Source of the DNA: JAIBJN01 sp963775625
GTDB lineage: Bacteria > Actinomycetota > Thermoleophilia > Gaiellales > Gaiellaceae
Length of the DNA: 64,000 nucleotides
NCBI GenBank assembly: GCA_963775625.1
Contig: CAVZJM010000002.1
Coordinates: forward strand, 248,001 to 312,000
Direction: 5' to 3'
Shown: positions 1-9,465 of the stretch, one piece after another
Layout: each line of letters opens with the position of its first letter
Position numbering within the stretch: the stretch's first letter is position 1
Position numbers and translations under genes: made by a program
The notes under the pieces: generated by a model
Database searches by the model: none
What the model was told of the DNA's origin: nothing
Seen by the model: only the letters and a program-made list of their open reading frames with translations

Positions 1-27
1 CCGCTGGATCAGGCACGGCCAACGCCT

Positions 28-2385
28 ATGGAGGAGGCTCCAGGGTCGCCGCTGAAGGTCGTCGCCCTCGGGCTGCTCGGCTATGTCTATGCGATCGCGG
101 TCTTCCTCGGCCTCCTCGCCGTGGGCATCGGCGCCATCCTCCTTCTTCCCAGTCCCGGAGTGGCTCTCTGGGTGACCATTCCTCTCGCCCTCGTCGCGGT
201 GGGCGTGTTCCGCGCGGTCTGGGTGCGGAGCCCGGAGCCCGCGGGAATCAGGCTCGAGGAGCACGTGGCCCCCGAGCTCTTCGAGTGCCTGCGCGGGCTG
301 AGACGCGAGCTCCGGGCGCCCCGGATCCACGAGGTGTGGGTCGACGGCGGGTTCAACGCCGCCGTGGCTCAGTATCCGCGGCTCGGGATCGTCGGTCCCT
401 ACCGCAACATCCTCCTCGTCGGCTTGCCGCTCATGCTCGCGCTCACAGAGAGCGAGCTGCGGGCGGTCCTCGCTCACGAGCTGGGTCACGTGTCGCGCCG
501 TCACGGCCGACTCGGGGCCTGGGTCTACCGCCTGCGGGTCACCTGGGAGCGCCTGAGCCTGCACATGGAGGCGGTGGGCACCTGGAGCGCGCTCCTCGTC
601 CGGCCGTTCGTCCGCTGGTACGTCCCCCGGTTCGAACAGGCTTCGCTCGCCCTCGCCCGCGCGCACGAGCACGAGGCGGACCGCGCCACGGTGCTCGCCG
701 TGGGATCGGAAACGGCCGCGAGCACTCTCGCACGGATCGAGATCGGGAACGCCCTCCTCGCCGAGCGCTTCTGGCCGGAGCTCTGGAGACGCGCCGATCG
801 CGAGCCCGAGCCGCCGCCGTTGATCGACCTCATGGCCCGCGCGCTGCGGGATGCCGGAGCGGACCCAGACGCCGACCGCTGGCTCACCGCCGCGCTCGAC
901 GTCGCGCCGACGGGAGGCTCGACGCATCCGCCCCTCCGCGCGCGCCTGGCCATGCTCGGTGTCGATCCCGAGCATGCACGGCCTCGGCCGGCCCGCGTCA
1001 CGATGCCCGCGGCGGAGACCCTGCTCGGCGCCGAGCGGGAGGACGCGCTGATCGGCCTCCTCGACTCGCTTTGGCGAGAGGAGGCAGGCCCGACCTGGCG
1101 CGAGCACCACGAGAGCGCACGCGCAGCCGAGGCGAAGCTCGCCGACCTCGAGGCCCACGGCGACTGGTACTCGCTGCCGCTCGAGGAACTTCAGATCTAC
1201 GCAGGGCTCGTCAGCAGGTTTCGCGGCCTCGAGGACGCCCGTCCCGCCTGGGAGCGCGTGCTGGCGCTCGCGCCCGAGAGCGAGCGCGGCCAGGCGCTCC
1301 TTGCCCTCGGCGAGCTCGCAGCGGAGCGGGACGACCCGAGCGCGGAGGAACTGCTCGAGCAGGCCGCCAGCCTCGAGCCGCTCTACGCGCCTCACGCCCT
1401 CGCGACGCTCGCCGAGTCGCTGGCACGGATGGGCAGACGCGCGGAGGCCGCCGCCTGCCGCCGGCGCGCGGCGGAGACACAGGCCCTGGTCGAGCACGCC
1501 CACGCCGAGCGCTCTCGCCTGACGCCGGCCGACGAGGTCGTCGAGCACGGCCTCCCCTCAGAAGCCGTCCGCGAGATCGCAGCCGTGCTCGACCGAAACG
1601 ACATCGCCCGCGCGTACCTCGCCCGCAAGGCGCCGGAGGCGCTCGCCGACCACTATCCGGTCTACGTCGTCGGCTACGTGCGGCGGGGCCGCGCCCTTCG
1701 CCTCGAGGGGCGGGGCGCAAGGGGAGAGATCGAGGCCGAGCTCTTCGAGCAGCTCGAGCAGGTCATGCCAGGACCGTTCTGGCTCGTGGATCTCACCGAG
1801 GACTCGAGCCGGCTCCATCGGCGGCTTCGCGGCCTCCCGGAGGCCTGCATCGTCCGCCGCGGCTACACGGCACGGCCGCTCGCGCGCGTGGCTCCCGTGC
1901 TCGCCGGCATCCTTCTCGTGGTCGCTCTGGTGGCCCGGTTCGTCGAGGACGACAAGCCGGCGACACCGCTCGCACCGACGCAGTCCGCAGCGGTCGCGGC
2001 GCAGGACGCGCTCGACCGCTGGGCGTCCCGCGCCGGGCAGGCGTGCTCCGTCCAGCGCACCCATGCGCACCTCCGTCTCGAGGACGTCGAGCGTGACCAG
2101 GGGGACCTGGACTTCGCCGCGACCTGGGCGGTCCTGCGCCCCTTCGAGCAGGAGCTGGTCGAGAGCCTTCGGACGCTGCCCCGGATCGACCACGGCGAGT
2201 ACGCCGTGGGGCTCCTCGCACGCGACCTGAAGCGACTCGACCGAATCGCCGACGTCTACGAGGCGGGTCGCACGAAGGCCGCCGCGGCTCGCTTCAGGCG
2301 CCTCGAGCGCGACGAAAGCACCGAGCAGGCGTTCGCCGCCCTCGGCGTGAACGAGTGCGCCCTATCCTCGACGGTCGCGCGCTGA
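28..2385 (+). CDS. M48-family membrane metalloprotease with TPR-like middle region
   Basis: This is a probable membrane-anchored zinc protease of the M48 (HtpX/Ste24-like) family. Two hydrophobic segments lie at about residues 11-40 and 44-62. The zinc motif HELGH is at residues 150-154, and a second conserved block HEADRA near residue 217 should supply the third ligand. The middle (about 330-500) is Ala/Leu/Glu-rich and helical, like tetratricopeptide repeats. A third membrane segment lies near residue 620, followed by a short exported or cytoplasmic tail. At 785 residues it is far longer than plain HtpX (about 290), so the C-terminal two-thirds is an accessory module. The ATG start follows a Gly/Ala-rich leader with no strong ribosome site visible in the 27 bases available. 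The family call is firm; the substrate is unknown. Confidence 0.8.
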   Translation: MEEAPGSPLKVVALGLLGYVYAIAVFLGLLAVGIGAILLLPSPGVALWVTIPLALVAVGVFRAVWVRSPEPAGIRLEEHVAPELFECLRGLRRELRAPRIHEVWVDGGFNAAVAQYPRLGIVGPYRNILLVGLPLMLALTESELRAVLAHELGHVSRRHGRLGAWVYRLRVTWERLSLHMEAVGTWSALLVRPFVRWYVPRFEQASLALARAHEHEADRATVLAVGSETAASTLARIEIGNALLAERFWPELWRRADREPEPPPLIDLMARALRDAGADPDADRWLTAALDVAPTGGSTHPPLRARLAMLGVDPEHARPRPARVTMPAAETLLGAEREDALIGLLDSLWREEAGPTWREHHESARAAEAKLADLEAHGDWYSLPLEELQIYAGLVSRFRGLEDARPAWERVLALAPESERGQALLALGELAAERDDPSAEELLEQAASLEPLYAPHALATLAESLARMGRRAEAAACRRRAAETQALVEHAHAERSRLTPADEVVEHGLPSEAVREIAAVLDRNDIARAYLARKAPEALADHYPVYVVGYVRRGRALRLEGRGARGEIEAELFEQLEQVMPGPFWLVDLTEDSSRLHRRLRGLPEACIVRRGYTARPLARVAPVLAGILLVVALVARFVEDDKPATPLAPTQSAAVAAQDALDRWASRAGQACSVQRTHAHLRLEDVERDQGDLDFAATWAVLRPFEQELVESLRTLPRIDHGEYAVGLLARDLKRLDRIADVYEAGRTKAAAARFRRLERDESTEQAFAALGVNECALSSTVAR

Positions 2386-2419
2386 GAAAGCCCGTTGCGC
2401 GGTGCTACCGTGACCGCGC

Positions 2420-2491
2420 GCCCCCGTAGCTCAGTGGATAGAGCAGCGGTTTCCTAAACCGCGTGCGCACGTTCGATTCGTGCCGGGGGCA
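2420..2491 (+). tRNA. tRNA-Arg (anticodon CCT)
   Basis: A full cloverleaf can be folded. The acceptor arms are 2420-2426 and 2484-2490 with discriminator A at 2491. The D arm contains AGCTCAGTGGATAGAGC. The anticodon stem 2446-2450/2458-2462 encloses TTCCTAA with anticodon CCT at 2453-2455. The T arm is GCACG-TTCGATT-CGTGC at 2467-2483. CCT reads AGG arginine codons, which are rare in this GC-rich genome. No CCA is encoded. Its last base directly abuts the stop codon of the ureohydrolase gene on the other strand. Confidence 0.95.
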
Positions 2492-3460
2492 CTATCCGCT
2501 GCGGCGGCGCAGCGCGATCCCGGTCAGGATCTCCCGGACGATCCGGTCCGCCGCCAGCGCCGTGATGTCCGCCGAGCCGACCGCCGTCGGGATCACCTCG
2601 ACCACGTCGGCCCCCACGAGCTCCAGCTCCGCGGCGAGCGTCCGGGCGGCCCAGAGGAGGTCGCCCGTCGTCATCCCGCCCGGCTCCGGCGTGCCCGTGC
2701 CGGGCGCGAACGCGGGGTCGAGGACATCCACGTCGATGGTCAGGAACGCCGGCCCGGCGCCCATGATCTCCACCGAGCGCCGCACCACCTCACCGATCCC
2801 CAGCTCGCGCACGTCGTGCATGAAGTAGCTCGTGATGCCCTTGTCGGCCTGCCAGGCGAACTCCACCTCGCCCGGCCAGTAGCCGCGGAGGCCGATCTGG
2901 ACGTAGCGGCGCGGGTCGAGGTGGCCCTGCTCGACGAGCCGGTAGAACGGCGTCCCGTGGGAGATCTCGACGCCGTAGACCTCGGCGCCCGTGTCCGTGT
3001 GCGTGTCGAAATGGACGACGCCGACCGGCCCGTGGACGGCCGCGACCGCACGGATGTCCGGCTCCGAGATCGAGTGGTCGCCTCCGAGGACAATCGGGAT
3101 CGCCTCGGCCCCCAGCACTTGCCCGACGACCTCCTCGATGGCGGCGTGCGTCCGGACGGGGTCGGCCGGAATCACCGGCGCATCGCCGAAGTCCACCACC
3201 GAGAGCTCCGCGAAGGCGTCGACCTTCGCCTCGAGGTGCGGCCCCGGCGCGCAGCTCGCCGCCCGGATCGCACGGGGGCCGAACCGGGTCCCCGGCCGGT
3301 CCGAGGTGAGATCATCGGTCGGCACCCCGACGATCGCGACGTCGACGCCGTGGAGCTCGGCCGCGTCCTCCGTGTACCGCGCCGACGCGAAGGTGAGAAG
3401 CCCGGCGTACTCGGGCTTCTCCTCGTGGCCGCGCGGCCAGCGCTCGGTGGGGTCGATCAC
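2492..3460 (-). CDS. Agmatinase/guanidinobutyrase-family ureohydrolase
   Basis: A binuclear manganese ureohydrolase that would hydrolyse a guanidino compound such as agmatine or guanidinobutyrate to an amine and urea. The metal-ligand motifs are present in order: GGDHSIS, DTHTDTG and DVDVLDPAFAPG. The substrate loop (SHGTPFYRLVEQG) resembles agmatinases more than arginases. The chosen GTG start gives 322 residues, the usual family length. The frame stays open further upstream, but that translation is Arg-rich and unlike any ureohydrolase. The exact substrate cannot be told from sequence. A small same-strand gene lies 26 bases upstream. Confidence 0.82.
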   Translation of the reverse strand: MIDPTERWPRGHEEKPEYAGLLTFASARYTEDAAELHGVDVAIVGVPTDDLTSDRPGTRFGPRAIRAASCAPGPHLEAKVDAFAELSVVDFGDAPVIPADPVRTHAAIEEVVGQVLGAEAIPIVLGGDHSISEPDIRAVAAVHGPVGVVHFDTHTDTGAEVYGVEISHGTPFYRLVEQGHLDPRRYVQIGLRGYWPGEVEFAWQADKGITSYFMHDVRELGIGEVVRRSVEIMGAGPAFLTIDVDVLDPAFAPGTGTPEPGGMTTGDLLWAARTLAAELELVGADVVEVIPTAVGSADITALAADRIVREILTGIALRRRSG

Positions 3461-3486
3461 GGGCGCGAGTCTACGCGCCCAGCGGT

Positions 3487-3699
3487 TCAGAACGCGCGCT
3501 CGGTGCCCGTGCCGGCTGCCTGCGACGAGTTGAGCCGCCGACTCACGATCGCGACGAGACGACGGTGCACGCCCCGGCGCTCGGGCTCGAGCTCGGGCTC
3601 CGCATCGACGGCCGCCCATGCGTGCTCCTGGCTCCCTGGGGCCAGCGAGGCGATGACTGCGAACGGATGAAGGCTGAATGGGTCAATGTTGCCGGTCAT
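3487..3699 (-). CDS. Small hypothetical protein (70 aa)
   Basis: An ATG-started 70-residue frame preceded by a good ribosome site (AAGGGAG, seven bases before the start). It is on the same strand as, and just upstream of, the ureohydrolase. There is no signal peptide, membrane segment or known motif. The C-terminal half is Arg/Glu-rich. Location and ribosome site are the only support, and homologues would be needed to settle whether it is made. Confidence 0.45.
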   Translation of the reverse strand: MTGNIDPFSLHPFAVIASLAPGSQEHAWAAVDAEPELEPERRGVHRRLVAIVSRRLNSSQAAGTGTERAF

Positions 3700-3795
3700 C
3701 GAGACTCCCTTCGGCTCGGATTCGTACTGGAACCGAGGCTAGGGAGCGGTGACCGCCCGGGGTAGCGGGATTCCCCTAGATGTGTGCGGCGGCCA

Positions 3796-6561
3796 TCACG
3801 AGCGCGCCCGACCGGCGACCGGCAGAGTGCCGTCTGTCACCAGCCGCGTGAGCTCGCTCCGGGAGCGGATATCGAGCTTGCGGTAGATGCGGGTCAGGTG
3901 CGCCTCGACGGTCGCGACGCTGATGAAGAGCGTCTGGCCGATCTCGCGGTTCTTCAGCCCCTCGGCAACGAGCTCGGCGATCCGGGCCTCGGTCGGAGTC
4001 AGCTCCCCGGCGGACCTCCCAGGAGAGACGCGCTCGAGCTCCTCCGCCGCGCGAGCCTGCCAGAGCCGGGCGCCCATCTCGGCGAAGCGGTCACGTGCGG
4101 TCGCAAGCGCATCCGCGGCCGCAGTGCGCCGACCGCCGCGGAGGAGCGCCCGGCCTCGAAGGAGCAGGGCCCGGGCGGCGTCGGGCCGGAACCCCAGCCG
4201 CTCGAACTCCAGCTCGGCGGCCTCGAGTGATGAGACCCCCGCCTGCGGATCACCACTGCCGAGTAGGAGGACGCCGCGGGCTCGCTCGAGCGCTGCCAGA
4301 GCCCAGGCGCTGCCTGACCCGATGGCCTGCTCCTCGAGCCGGGGCAGCAGCGCCTGTCCCAGCTCGACGTCGGCGGAGAGTGCCAGCGCCTCGATCGCGT
4401 CAGGGATCGCCGGAATGGCCCCGGGATGTGCGAAGCCCATCTCCTCGAGCAGCCGCACCGCTTCGGCGAGCTCCACTGCCGCCGTCCTCGCGTCCCCTTC
4501 CGACAGCGACAGCAGGCCGAGCACGCTTCGCGCCCGAGCGATCCCGGGGCGCTCGCCCCGTCGAGCCGCGACCCCCAGCCGTCGGCCCGCCGCCGCGCGC
4601 GCCTCGTCGGCATGGCCCAGCCAGGCGGCGACGAGCGCCAGTCTGTAGAAGATCCAGCTCTCGACGTGAGCATCCTCGCTGTCGCGAGCGGCCTCCATCG
4701 CCTGGCTGAGGAGCGCCTCGGCCTCGCCGAGATTCCCGGCCGCGGACTCGACCGCCGCGAGGTCGTAGAGCCCGTACGGACGCCATCGCTCGTTGCTCGT
4801 GCGGGCGGCCTCCGCGTCCGCGGCTTCGAGCAGTGCCCTGGCGGCAGGGAGGTCGCCAGCCCAGAGGAGCTGCTCCGCGTAGAGAACGCGGGGGCCGACC
4901 CAGAGCGCCGGCCTCCCAATCTCGTGCTCGAGCGCGATTGCCCGCTCCATGAGGTCGGGCTGCGGCCTGCCCGCCAGGGTCTCCATGTTCGACAGGCCCG
5001 CAGCGGCCGACATCTGGAAAGCGAGGTCGCCGACCTCTTCGGCGATCGCCAGCGCCTCGCGGGCACACGCAACGCCGGCGTCGAGATCGCCGCGGAAGAC
5101 GCCCCTGAGCCACCCCAGCTGGTCGAGCACCTGCCCCCGAAGAGGCTGGTCGTCGCCGGCATCCGTGAGAGCGTCCACGAGGAGCTTCTCTCCCGTGTCG
5201 AGATCTGCGTCCTCGAGCTGGGCACGCGCGACGAGGGCTTCCGCACGGTCCGGCCCGGGTGGGAGCTCCGCGACGAGAGTGTCGGCGAGAGCAAGCGCTC
5301 GGCTCATCTCCCCCGCCGCAGCCAGGTACGCGACCTCGGCGAGAGTACGCCGGCGCAGATCTTCGCCGCCATCCACCGGAGTGAGTCGACGGCTGTGCCC
5401 GGTGAACTCCGCAGCCAGGTCGTGGGCTCCTCGAGCACCGGCCCTGACCGCAGCCTCCTCGAGTAGCTGCGCGACCTGCTCGTCCGCCTCGTCGGTCGAG
5501 AGGGCGAGGTGGCGAGCGCGCAGGTCGGGGTCGTCCGCCGTCGAGGCGAGTCGCGCGTGGAGGGTGCGGCGCGCCAGCGGGTTCACGCGCCCGTAGACGA
5601 CGGAGCCGATCAGTGGATGCGAAAAGCGAACCTCGAGGTCCTCGCCGACAATGAGCAGCCCGTGGTCGACCGCGGTCGAGAGTAGGCGCTCGACGTCCGA
5701 CCCGGGCAGGGCCTCGCGCAGCTCCGCCACCGAGAAGCGCCCGAGCGCCGACGCGGTCTCGAGCAACGGCACGAGCTCGTTCGGCACCGTCTCCACCCGC
5801 CTGACGATCGCGTCCTGCAGCGACTCCGGAAGCTGCACCGCCCGGGGGCGCGCCCCGGAATCGTCCGGGAGGTTCCGTGCCAACTCGAGAGCGAAGAGCG
5901 GGTTTCCCTCCGAGGTCTCGTAGATGCGGCGCAGCGTGGGCCGCGAGATCGTGGCGACGCGGTTGCCGAGGACGCTCCGCAGGGCGGCGACATCGAGCGG
6001 GCCGAGGTCGATGGTTCCGGAGCGTCCGGGGGGCAGGAGCTCGGCGGTCGCGAGGCGACTCTCAGGATGCGAGCCGGTCCGGGTGACCGCCAGGATGCCG
6101 ACCGGCTCGGCGTCGAGGCGCCGGATCGCGTAGCGGAGAGCGCGCGCCGAGGCTGAGTCGAGCCACTGGAGATCGTCGATCGCCACGAGCACCGGACTCT
6201 CCTCAGCGAGCCCTCGCAACGCCGCCAGCACCGCGCGGCCGCGGGCGATCGGATTGCCCTCGCCACGGAGCGCCCCTTCGTCGATCTCCACGCCCTCGAA
6301 GAGATCGATGAGCCCGCCGAGGGCCAGGGCTCGCTCCTCCTCGGCCGGCCTCGAGACCAGGGCCACGTGACCTGCCCGACGCCATGCTTGGAGCGCCCGG
6401 CGCCACAGGGTCGTCTTGCCGATCCCGGGCTCGCCACGAACGAGGAAAGCGCGGGCACCGGACGGGACCGCCTCGAGAAAGGCGTCGATGAGTGCCAGCT
6501 CGGCCGCGCGCCCGACGACGTCCGGGTTGGCGGGCCCTTCGAGGGCGTCGCGGTCGCCCAC
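3796..6561 (-). CDS. LuxR-family transcriptional regulator with N-terminal AAA ATPase (LAL type)
   Basis: A large ATP-binding regulator of the LAL/MalT-like group. The Walker A motif GEPGIGKTT is at residues 43-51 and a Walker B-like VLVAIDDLQWLD near residue 125. A long helical, TPR-like region follows (about 330-850). A C-terminal LuxR helix-turn-helix starts at LTPTEARIAELVAEGL and contains the recognition helix region SVATVEAHLTRIYRKL. The 921-residue length is normal for the group. It starts with GTG 15 bases after the stop of the 2-oxoglutarate dehydrogenase gene. The complementary strand has CATAAT about eight bases ahead of the start and no ribosome site, so a leaderless transcript is possible. 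Regulated genes and inducer are unknown. Confidence 0.88.
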   Translation of the reverse strand: MGDRDALEGPANPDVVGRAAELALIDAFLEAVPSGARAFLVRGEPGIGKTTLWRRALQAWRRAGHVALVSRPAEEERALALGGLIDLFEGVEIDEGALRGEGNPIARGRAVLAALRGLAEESPVLVAIDDLQWLDSASARALRYAIRRLDAEPVGILAVTRTGSHPESRLATAELLPPGRSGTIDLGPLDVAALRSVLGNRVATISRPTLRRIYETSEGNPLFALELARNLPDDSGARPRAVQLPESLQDAIVRRVETVPNELVPLLETASALGRFSVAELREALPGSDVERLLSTAVDHGLLIVGEDLEVRFSHPLIGSVVYGRVNPLARRTLHARLASTADDPDLRARHLALSTDEADEQVAQLLEEAAVRAGARGAHDLAAEFTGHSRRLTPVDGGEDLRRRTLAEVAYLAAAGEMSRALALADTLVAELPPGPDRAEALVARAQLEDADLDTGEKLLVDALTDAGDDQPLRGQVLDQLGWLRGVFRGDLDAGVACAREALAIAEEVGDLAFQMSAAAGLSNMETLAGRPQPDLMERAIALEHEIGRPALWVGPRVLYAEQLLWAGDLPAARALLEAADAEAARTSNERWRPYGLYDLAAVESAAGNLGEAEALLSQAMEAARDSEDAHVESWIFYRLALVAAWLGHADEARAAAGRRLGVAARRGERPGIARARSVLGLLSLSEGDARTAAVELAEAVRLLEEMGFAHPGAIPAIPDAIEALALSADVELGQALLPRLEEQAIGSGSAWALAALERARGVLLLGSGDPQAGVSSLEAAELEFERLGFRPDAARALLLRGRALLRGGRRTAAADALATARDRFAEMGARLWQARAAEELERVSPGRSAGELTPTEARIAELVAEGLKNREIGQTLFISVATVEAHLTRIYRKLDIRSRSELTRLVTDGTLPVAGRARS

Positions 6562-6576
6562 CGGCCGATTATGTCG

Positions 6577-9429
6577 CTAGAACGCGCCCAGTGCCTCGCG
6601 CGCGATGCGGTCTTGCTCCAGCCGGTGCGCGGTCGGGTAGCCCTCGCTCGGGCTCGCCCGCCAGGGGCGGCCGACGTAGCGGAGGTCGACCTCGGCCGGG
6701 AGGCCCTCCTCCAGGCGGTGGCGGATCGCCCGCCAGGCGCCCATGTTCTGCGGCTCCTCCTGGGTCCAGACGACCTCGGTGAGCGAGGGGTAGCGGGAGA
6801 GCAGCTCGTCGTAGGCGGCCACTGGGAACGGGTACAGCTGCTCCAGCCGGGCGACCGCAACGCCTTCCGCCTCCTCCAGGGCCTGGTGGCCGACGATGTC
6901 GTAGTAGACCTTGCCGCTGCAGAGGATCAGGCGCCCGGCCTCGCGCTTCTGGTCGGCGTCGAGGCGCGGGTCGTCCAGGAGCGGCTTGAAGCCGCCCATG
7001 GAGAGGTCCTCCAGGCGCGAGGTGGACTGCTTGAGGCGGAGAAGGCCCTTCGGCGTGAGCAGGACGAGCGGGCGCCCCTTCGGCTGCAGGGCCTGGCGCC
7101 GGAGGGAGTGGAAGTACTGCGCGGCGGTGGACGGGTTGACGATGCGGACGTTCTCCTGCGCGGCGAGCTGCATGAACCGCTCCAGCCGCGCGCTCGAGTG
7201 CTCGGGCCCGTTGCCCTCGTACCCGTGCGGGAGGAGCAGCGTCAGGCGCGAGCTCTGCCCCCACTTGGAGAGGCCTGCGACGATGAACTGGTCGACGATC
7301 ACCTGCGCCGAGTTGACGAAGTCGCCGAACTGCGCCTCCCAGAGGACGAGCGAGCGCGGAACCTCGACCGAGTAGCCGTACTCGAAGCCGAGCGCCGCGG
7401 TCTCGGAGAGCGGCGAGTTGTGCGCCTGGAAGGGCGCCCGCGACCCGGGCAGATGCTGGATGGGCGCGTACTTCTCGCCGGTTTCGTAGTCGTTGAGGAC
7501 GAGATGGCGGTGCGAGAAGGTGCCGCGCTCCGTGTCCTGGCCCGTGAGCCGGATCGGCGTCCCGTCCGCCAGGAGGCTGCCGAAGGCGAGCGCCTCGGCC
7601 TGCGCCCAGTCGATGCCGCCCTCCTCCCCGAGCGCGTCGCGCCGGCGCTCGAGGGCCGATCGCAGCTTCGGATGGACGGTGAAGCCGTCCGGGACGGCGA
7701 GCAGCTGGTCGTTCAGCGTGCGCAGGCTGTCCGCCGGGACCGACGTGTCGATCTGGGCGTCGGCGCCGCGCCCGATCCTGCGCTCCTTGCGGCTTGCGCT
7801 CGTCTCGATCGACGCGCGAAGCTCCTCGTGCACCGCGCGAAGGCGGGCCTGCACGTCCTCGAGAAGGCGCTCCGCCTCCTCGTCCGTGACCAGGCCGAGC
7901 TCGCCGAGCCGGCTCGCGTACTGCTCCCGGACGGTGGGATGCTCGTCGATCAGCTTGTACATGAGCGGTTGGGTGTAGCTCGGCTCGTCGCCCTCGTTGT
8001 GCCCGAAGCGCCGGTAGCCGACGAGGTCGACGACGACGTCGTGGTGGAACCGCTCGCGGAAGCCCATCGCCAGCCGGATCGCCGAGAACGCCGCCTCCGC
8101 GTCGTCGGCGTTCACGTGGATGATCGGCGTGTCGAAGCCCTTCGCCAGGTCGGAGGAGTAGCGCGTCGAGCGGCCCTCGGCGGGGTCTGTCGTGAAGCCG
8201 ACCTGGTTGTTCGCGATCACGTGCAGCGTGCCGCCGGTCGTGTAGCCGGCCAGGCCGGCGAGGTTCAGGGTCTCGGCCACGACACCCTGGCCGGGGAAGG
8301 CGGCGTCGCCGTGGATCAGGATGGCGAGCGCCAGGTTCGGGTCATGAGCTCCCTCGGGCGAGTTGTGGTCTGTCTGCGACGCGCGCACCTCGCCCTCGAC
8401 CACCGGGTTGACGTATTCCAGATGGCTGGGATTCGAGGTGAGCGTCACCGCGACTCCGCCGCTGGGCGTCTCGCGCACGGCCTCGGCGCCGAGGTGGTAC
8501 TTGACGTCGCCCGACCCGGTCTCGAGGTCGGTCGCCACCGCTTCGAGCACGCGCTCCCCCTCGAACTCCCGCAGGATGGCGTCGGCGGCGCGTCCCACCG
8601 TGTGCGCGACGACGTTGAGACGGCCTCGGTGCGCCATGCCGATGACGACGTGGTTGGCGCCGTTCGCAGCCGCGAGCTCGATCGCCTCCTCGAGCATCGG
8701 AACCATCACGTCGAGACCCTCGATGGAGAACTGCTTCTGGCCGAGGAACGCGCGCCGGAGGTAGCGCTCGAAGCCCTCCACGTCCGAGAGCCGCGCTAGC
8801 AGCGCCTTCCGCTCGTCGGTCGTGAGCGGCTGGCGGTACGTTCCGGACTCGATGGCGTCGCGGAGCCAGAGCCGCTGGTCGTGGTCCGAGATGTGCTCGA
8901 TCTCGTAGGCGAGCGTCCCGCAGTACGTCTCGCGCAGCTTCGGAAGCGCCTCGGCCAGCGTCTCCGCGGGAACGAAGAGCCGCAGGAAGTGCGCCGGGAT
9001 CCGGGCCTGGAGCTCGGGCGTCAGCGGCGGATCGAGCCGGTCCGGGTCGAGGGCCGGATCCCCCGGAGGCTCGGAGCCGAGCGGGTCGATGTGCGCGGCC
9101 AGGTGGCCGTGCGTCCGGTGCGCCTTGACGAGGGACATCGCCGCCGCGACACCGCCGAGAAGGTCGTCCGGCGACGGCTCGACAGCCGGCGGGGCGGGCG
9201 GGGCGGGCACAGACGTCTGCGCGCCGTTGCCACCGCCGTCGCGCGAGAGCTCGCGCAGCCGCTCGGCGTTGGGCAGGCGCTCGAGGACGAGCTCGGGGTT
9301 GGACTCGAAGAGGGCCCGCCACGCGGGATCCACGGATTCCGGCGAGGCGAGGTAGTCGGCCAGCAGCTCCCGGACGAAGCCGCTGTTGAGGTCGTCTATC
9401 TGGTCGCCTTCCACTCCAGGTTTGAGCAT
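6577..9429 (-). CDS. sucA: 2-oxoglutarate dehydrogenase E1 component
   Basis: Thiamine-diphosphate E1 enzyme that decarboxylates 2-oxoglutarate in the citric acid cycle. Recognisable blocks include the N-terminal FVRELLADYLASPESVDPAW, the thiamine-binding VIGMAHRGRLNVVAHTVG region, GDAAFPGQGVV, and the C-terminal LLLPHGYEGNGPEHSSAR and SEGYPTAH segments. The chosen ATG (M-L-K-P-G-V) gives 950 residues. That is E. coli SucA-like in size and lacks the acyltransferase domain fused to mycobacterial Kgd (about 1230 residues). No E2 or E3 gene lies nearby. The frame is open for a further 206 codons upstream but overlaps the divergent DUF4395 gene, so it is rejected as coding. Confidence 0.9.
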   Translation of the reverse strand: MLKPGVEGDQIDDLNSGFVRELLADYLASPESVDPAWRALFESNPELVLERLPNAERLRELSRDGGGNGAQTSVPAPPAPPAVEPSPDDLLGGVAAAMSLVKAHRTHGHLAAHIDPLGSEPPGDPALDPDRLDPPLTPELQARIPAHFLRLFVPAETLAEALPKLRETYCGTLAYEIEHISDHDQRLWLRDAIESGTYRQPLTTDERKALLARLSDVEGFERYLRRAFLGQKQFSIEGLDVMVPMLEEAIELAAANGANHVVIGMAHRGRLNVVAHTVGRAADAILREFEGERVLEAVATDLETGSGDVKYHLGAEAVRETPSGGVAVTLTSNPSHLEYVNPVVEGEVRASQTDHNSPEGAHDPNLALAILIHGDAAFPGQGVVAETLNLAGLAGYTTGGTLHVIANNQVGFTTDPAEGRSTRYSSDLAKGFDTPIIHVNADDAEAAFSAIRLAMGFRERFHHDVVVDLVGYRRFGHNEGDEPSYTQPLMYKLIDEHPTVREQYASRLGELGLVTDEEAERLLEDVQARLRAVHEELRASIETSASRKERRIGRGADAQIDTSVPADSLRTLNDQLLAVPDGFTVHPKLRSALERRRDALGEEGGIDWAQAEALAFGSLLADGTPIRLTGQDTERGTFSHRHLVLNDYETGEKYAPIQHLPGSRAPFQAHNSPLSETAALGFEYGYSVEVPRSLVLWEAQFGDFVNSAQVIVDQFIVAGLSKWGQSSRLTLLLPHGYEGNGPEHSSARLERFMQLAAQENVRIVNPSTAAQYFHSLRRQALQPKGRPLVLLTPKGLLRLKQSTSRLEDLSMGGFKPLLDDPRLDADQKREAGRLILCSGKVYYDIVGHQALEEAEGVAVARLEQLYPFPVAAYDELLSRYPSLTEVVWTQEEPQNMGAWRAIRHRLEEGLPAEVDLRYVGRPWRASPSEGYPTAHRLEQDRIAREALGAF

Positions 9430-9465
9430 AGCGCTCACCACCCGCCAGCCAGTAAGCTTCAGAAA

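Noticed and set aside
6367..8799. Long plus-strand frame (810 codons) opposite 2-oxoglutarate dehydrogenase
   Set aside because: It is the antisense shadow of sucA: Arg/Leu/Val/Glu-rich, no motif, no start context. GC-rich codon bias opens such frames on the reverse strand.
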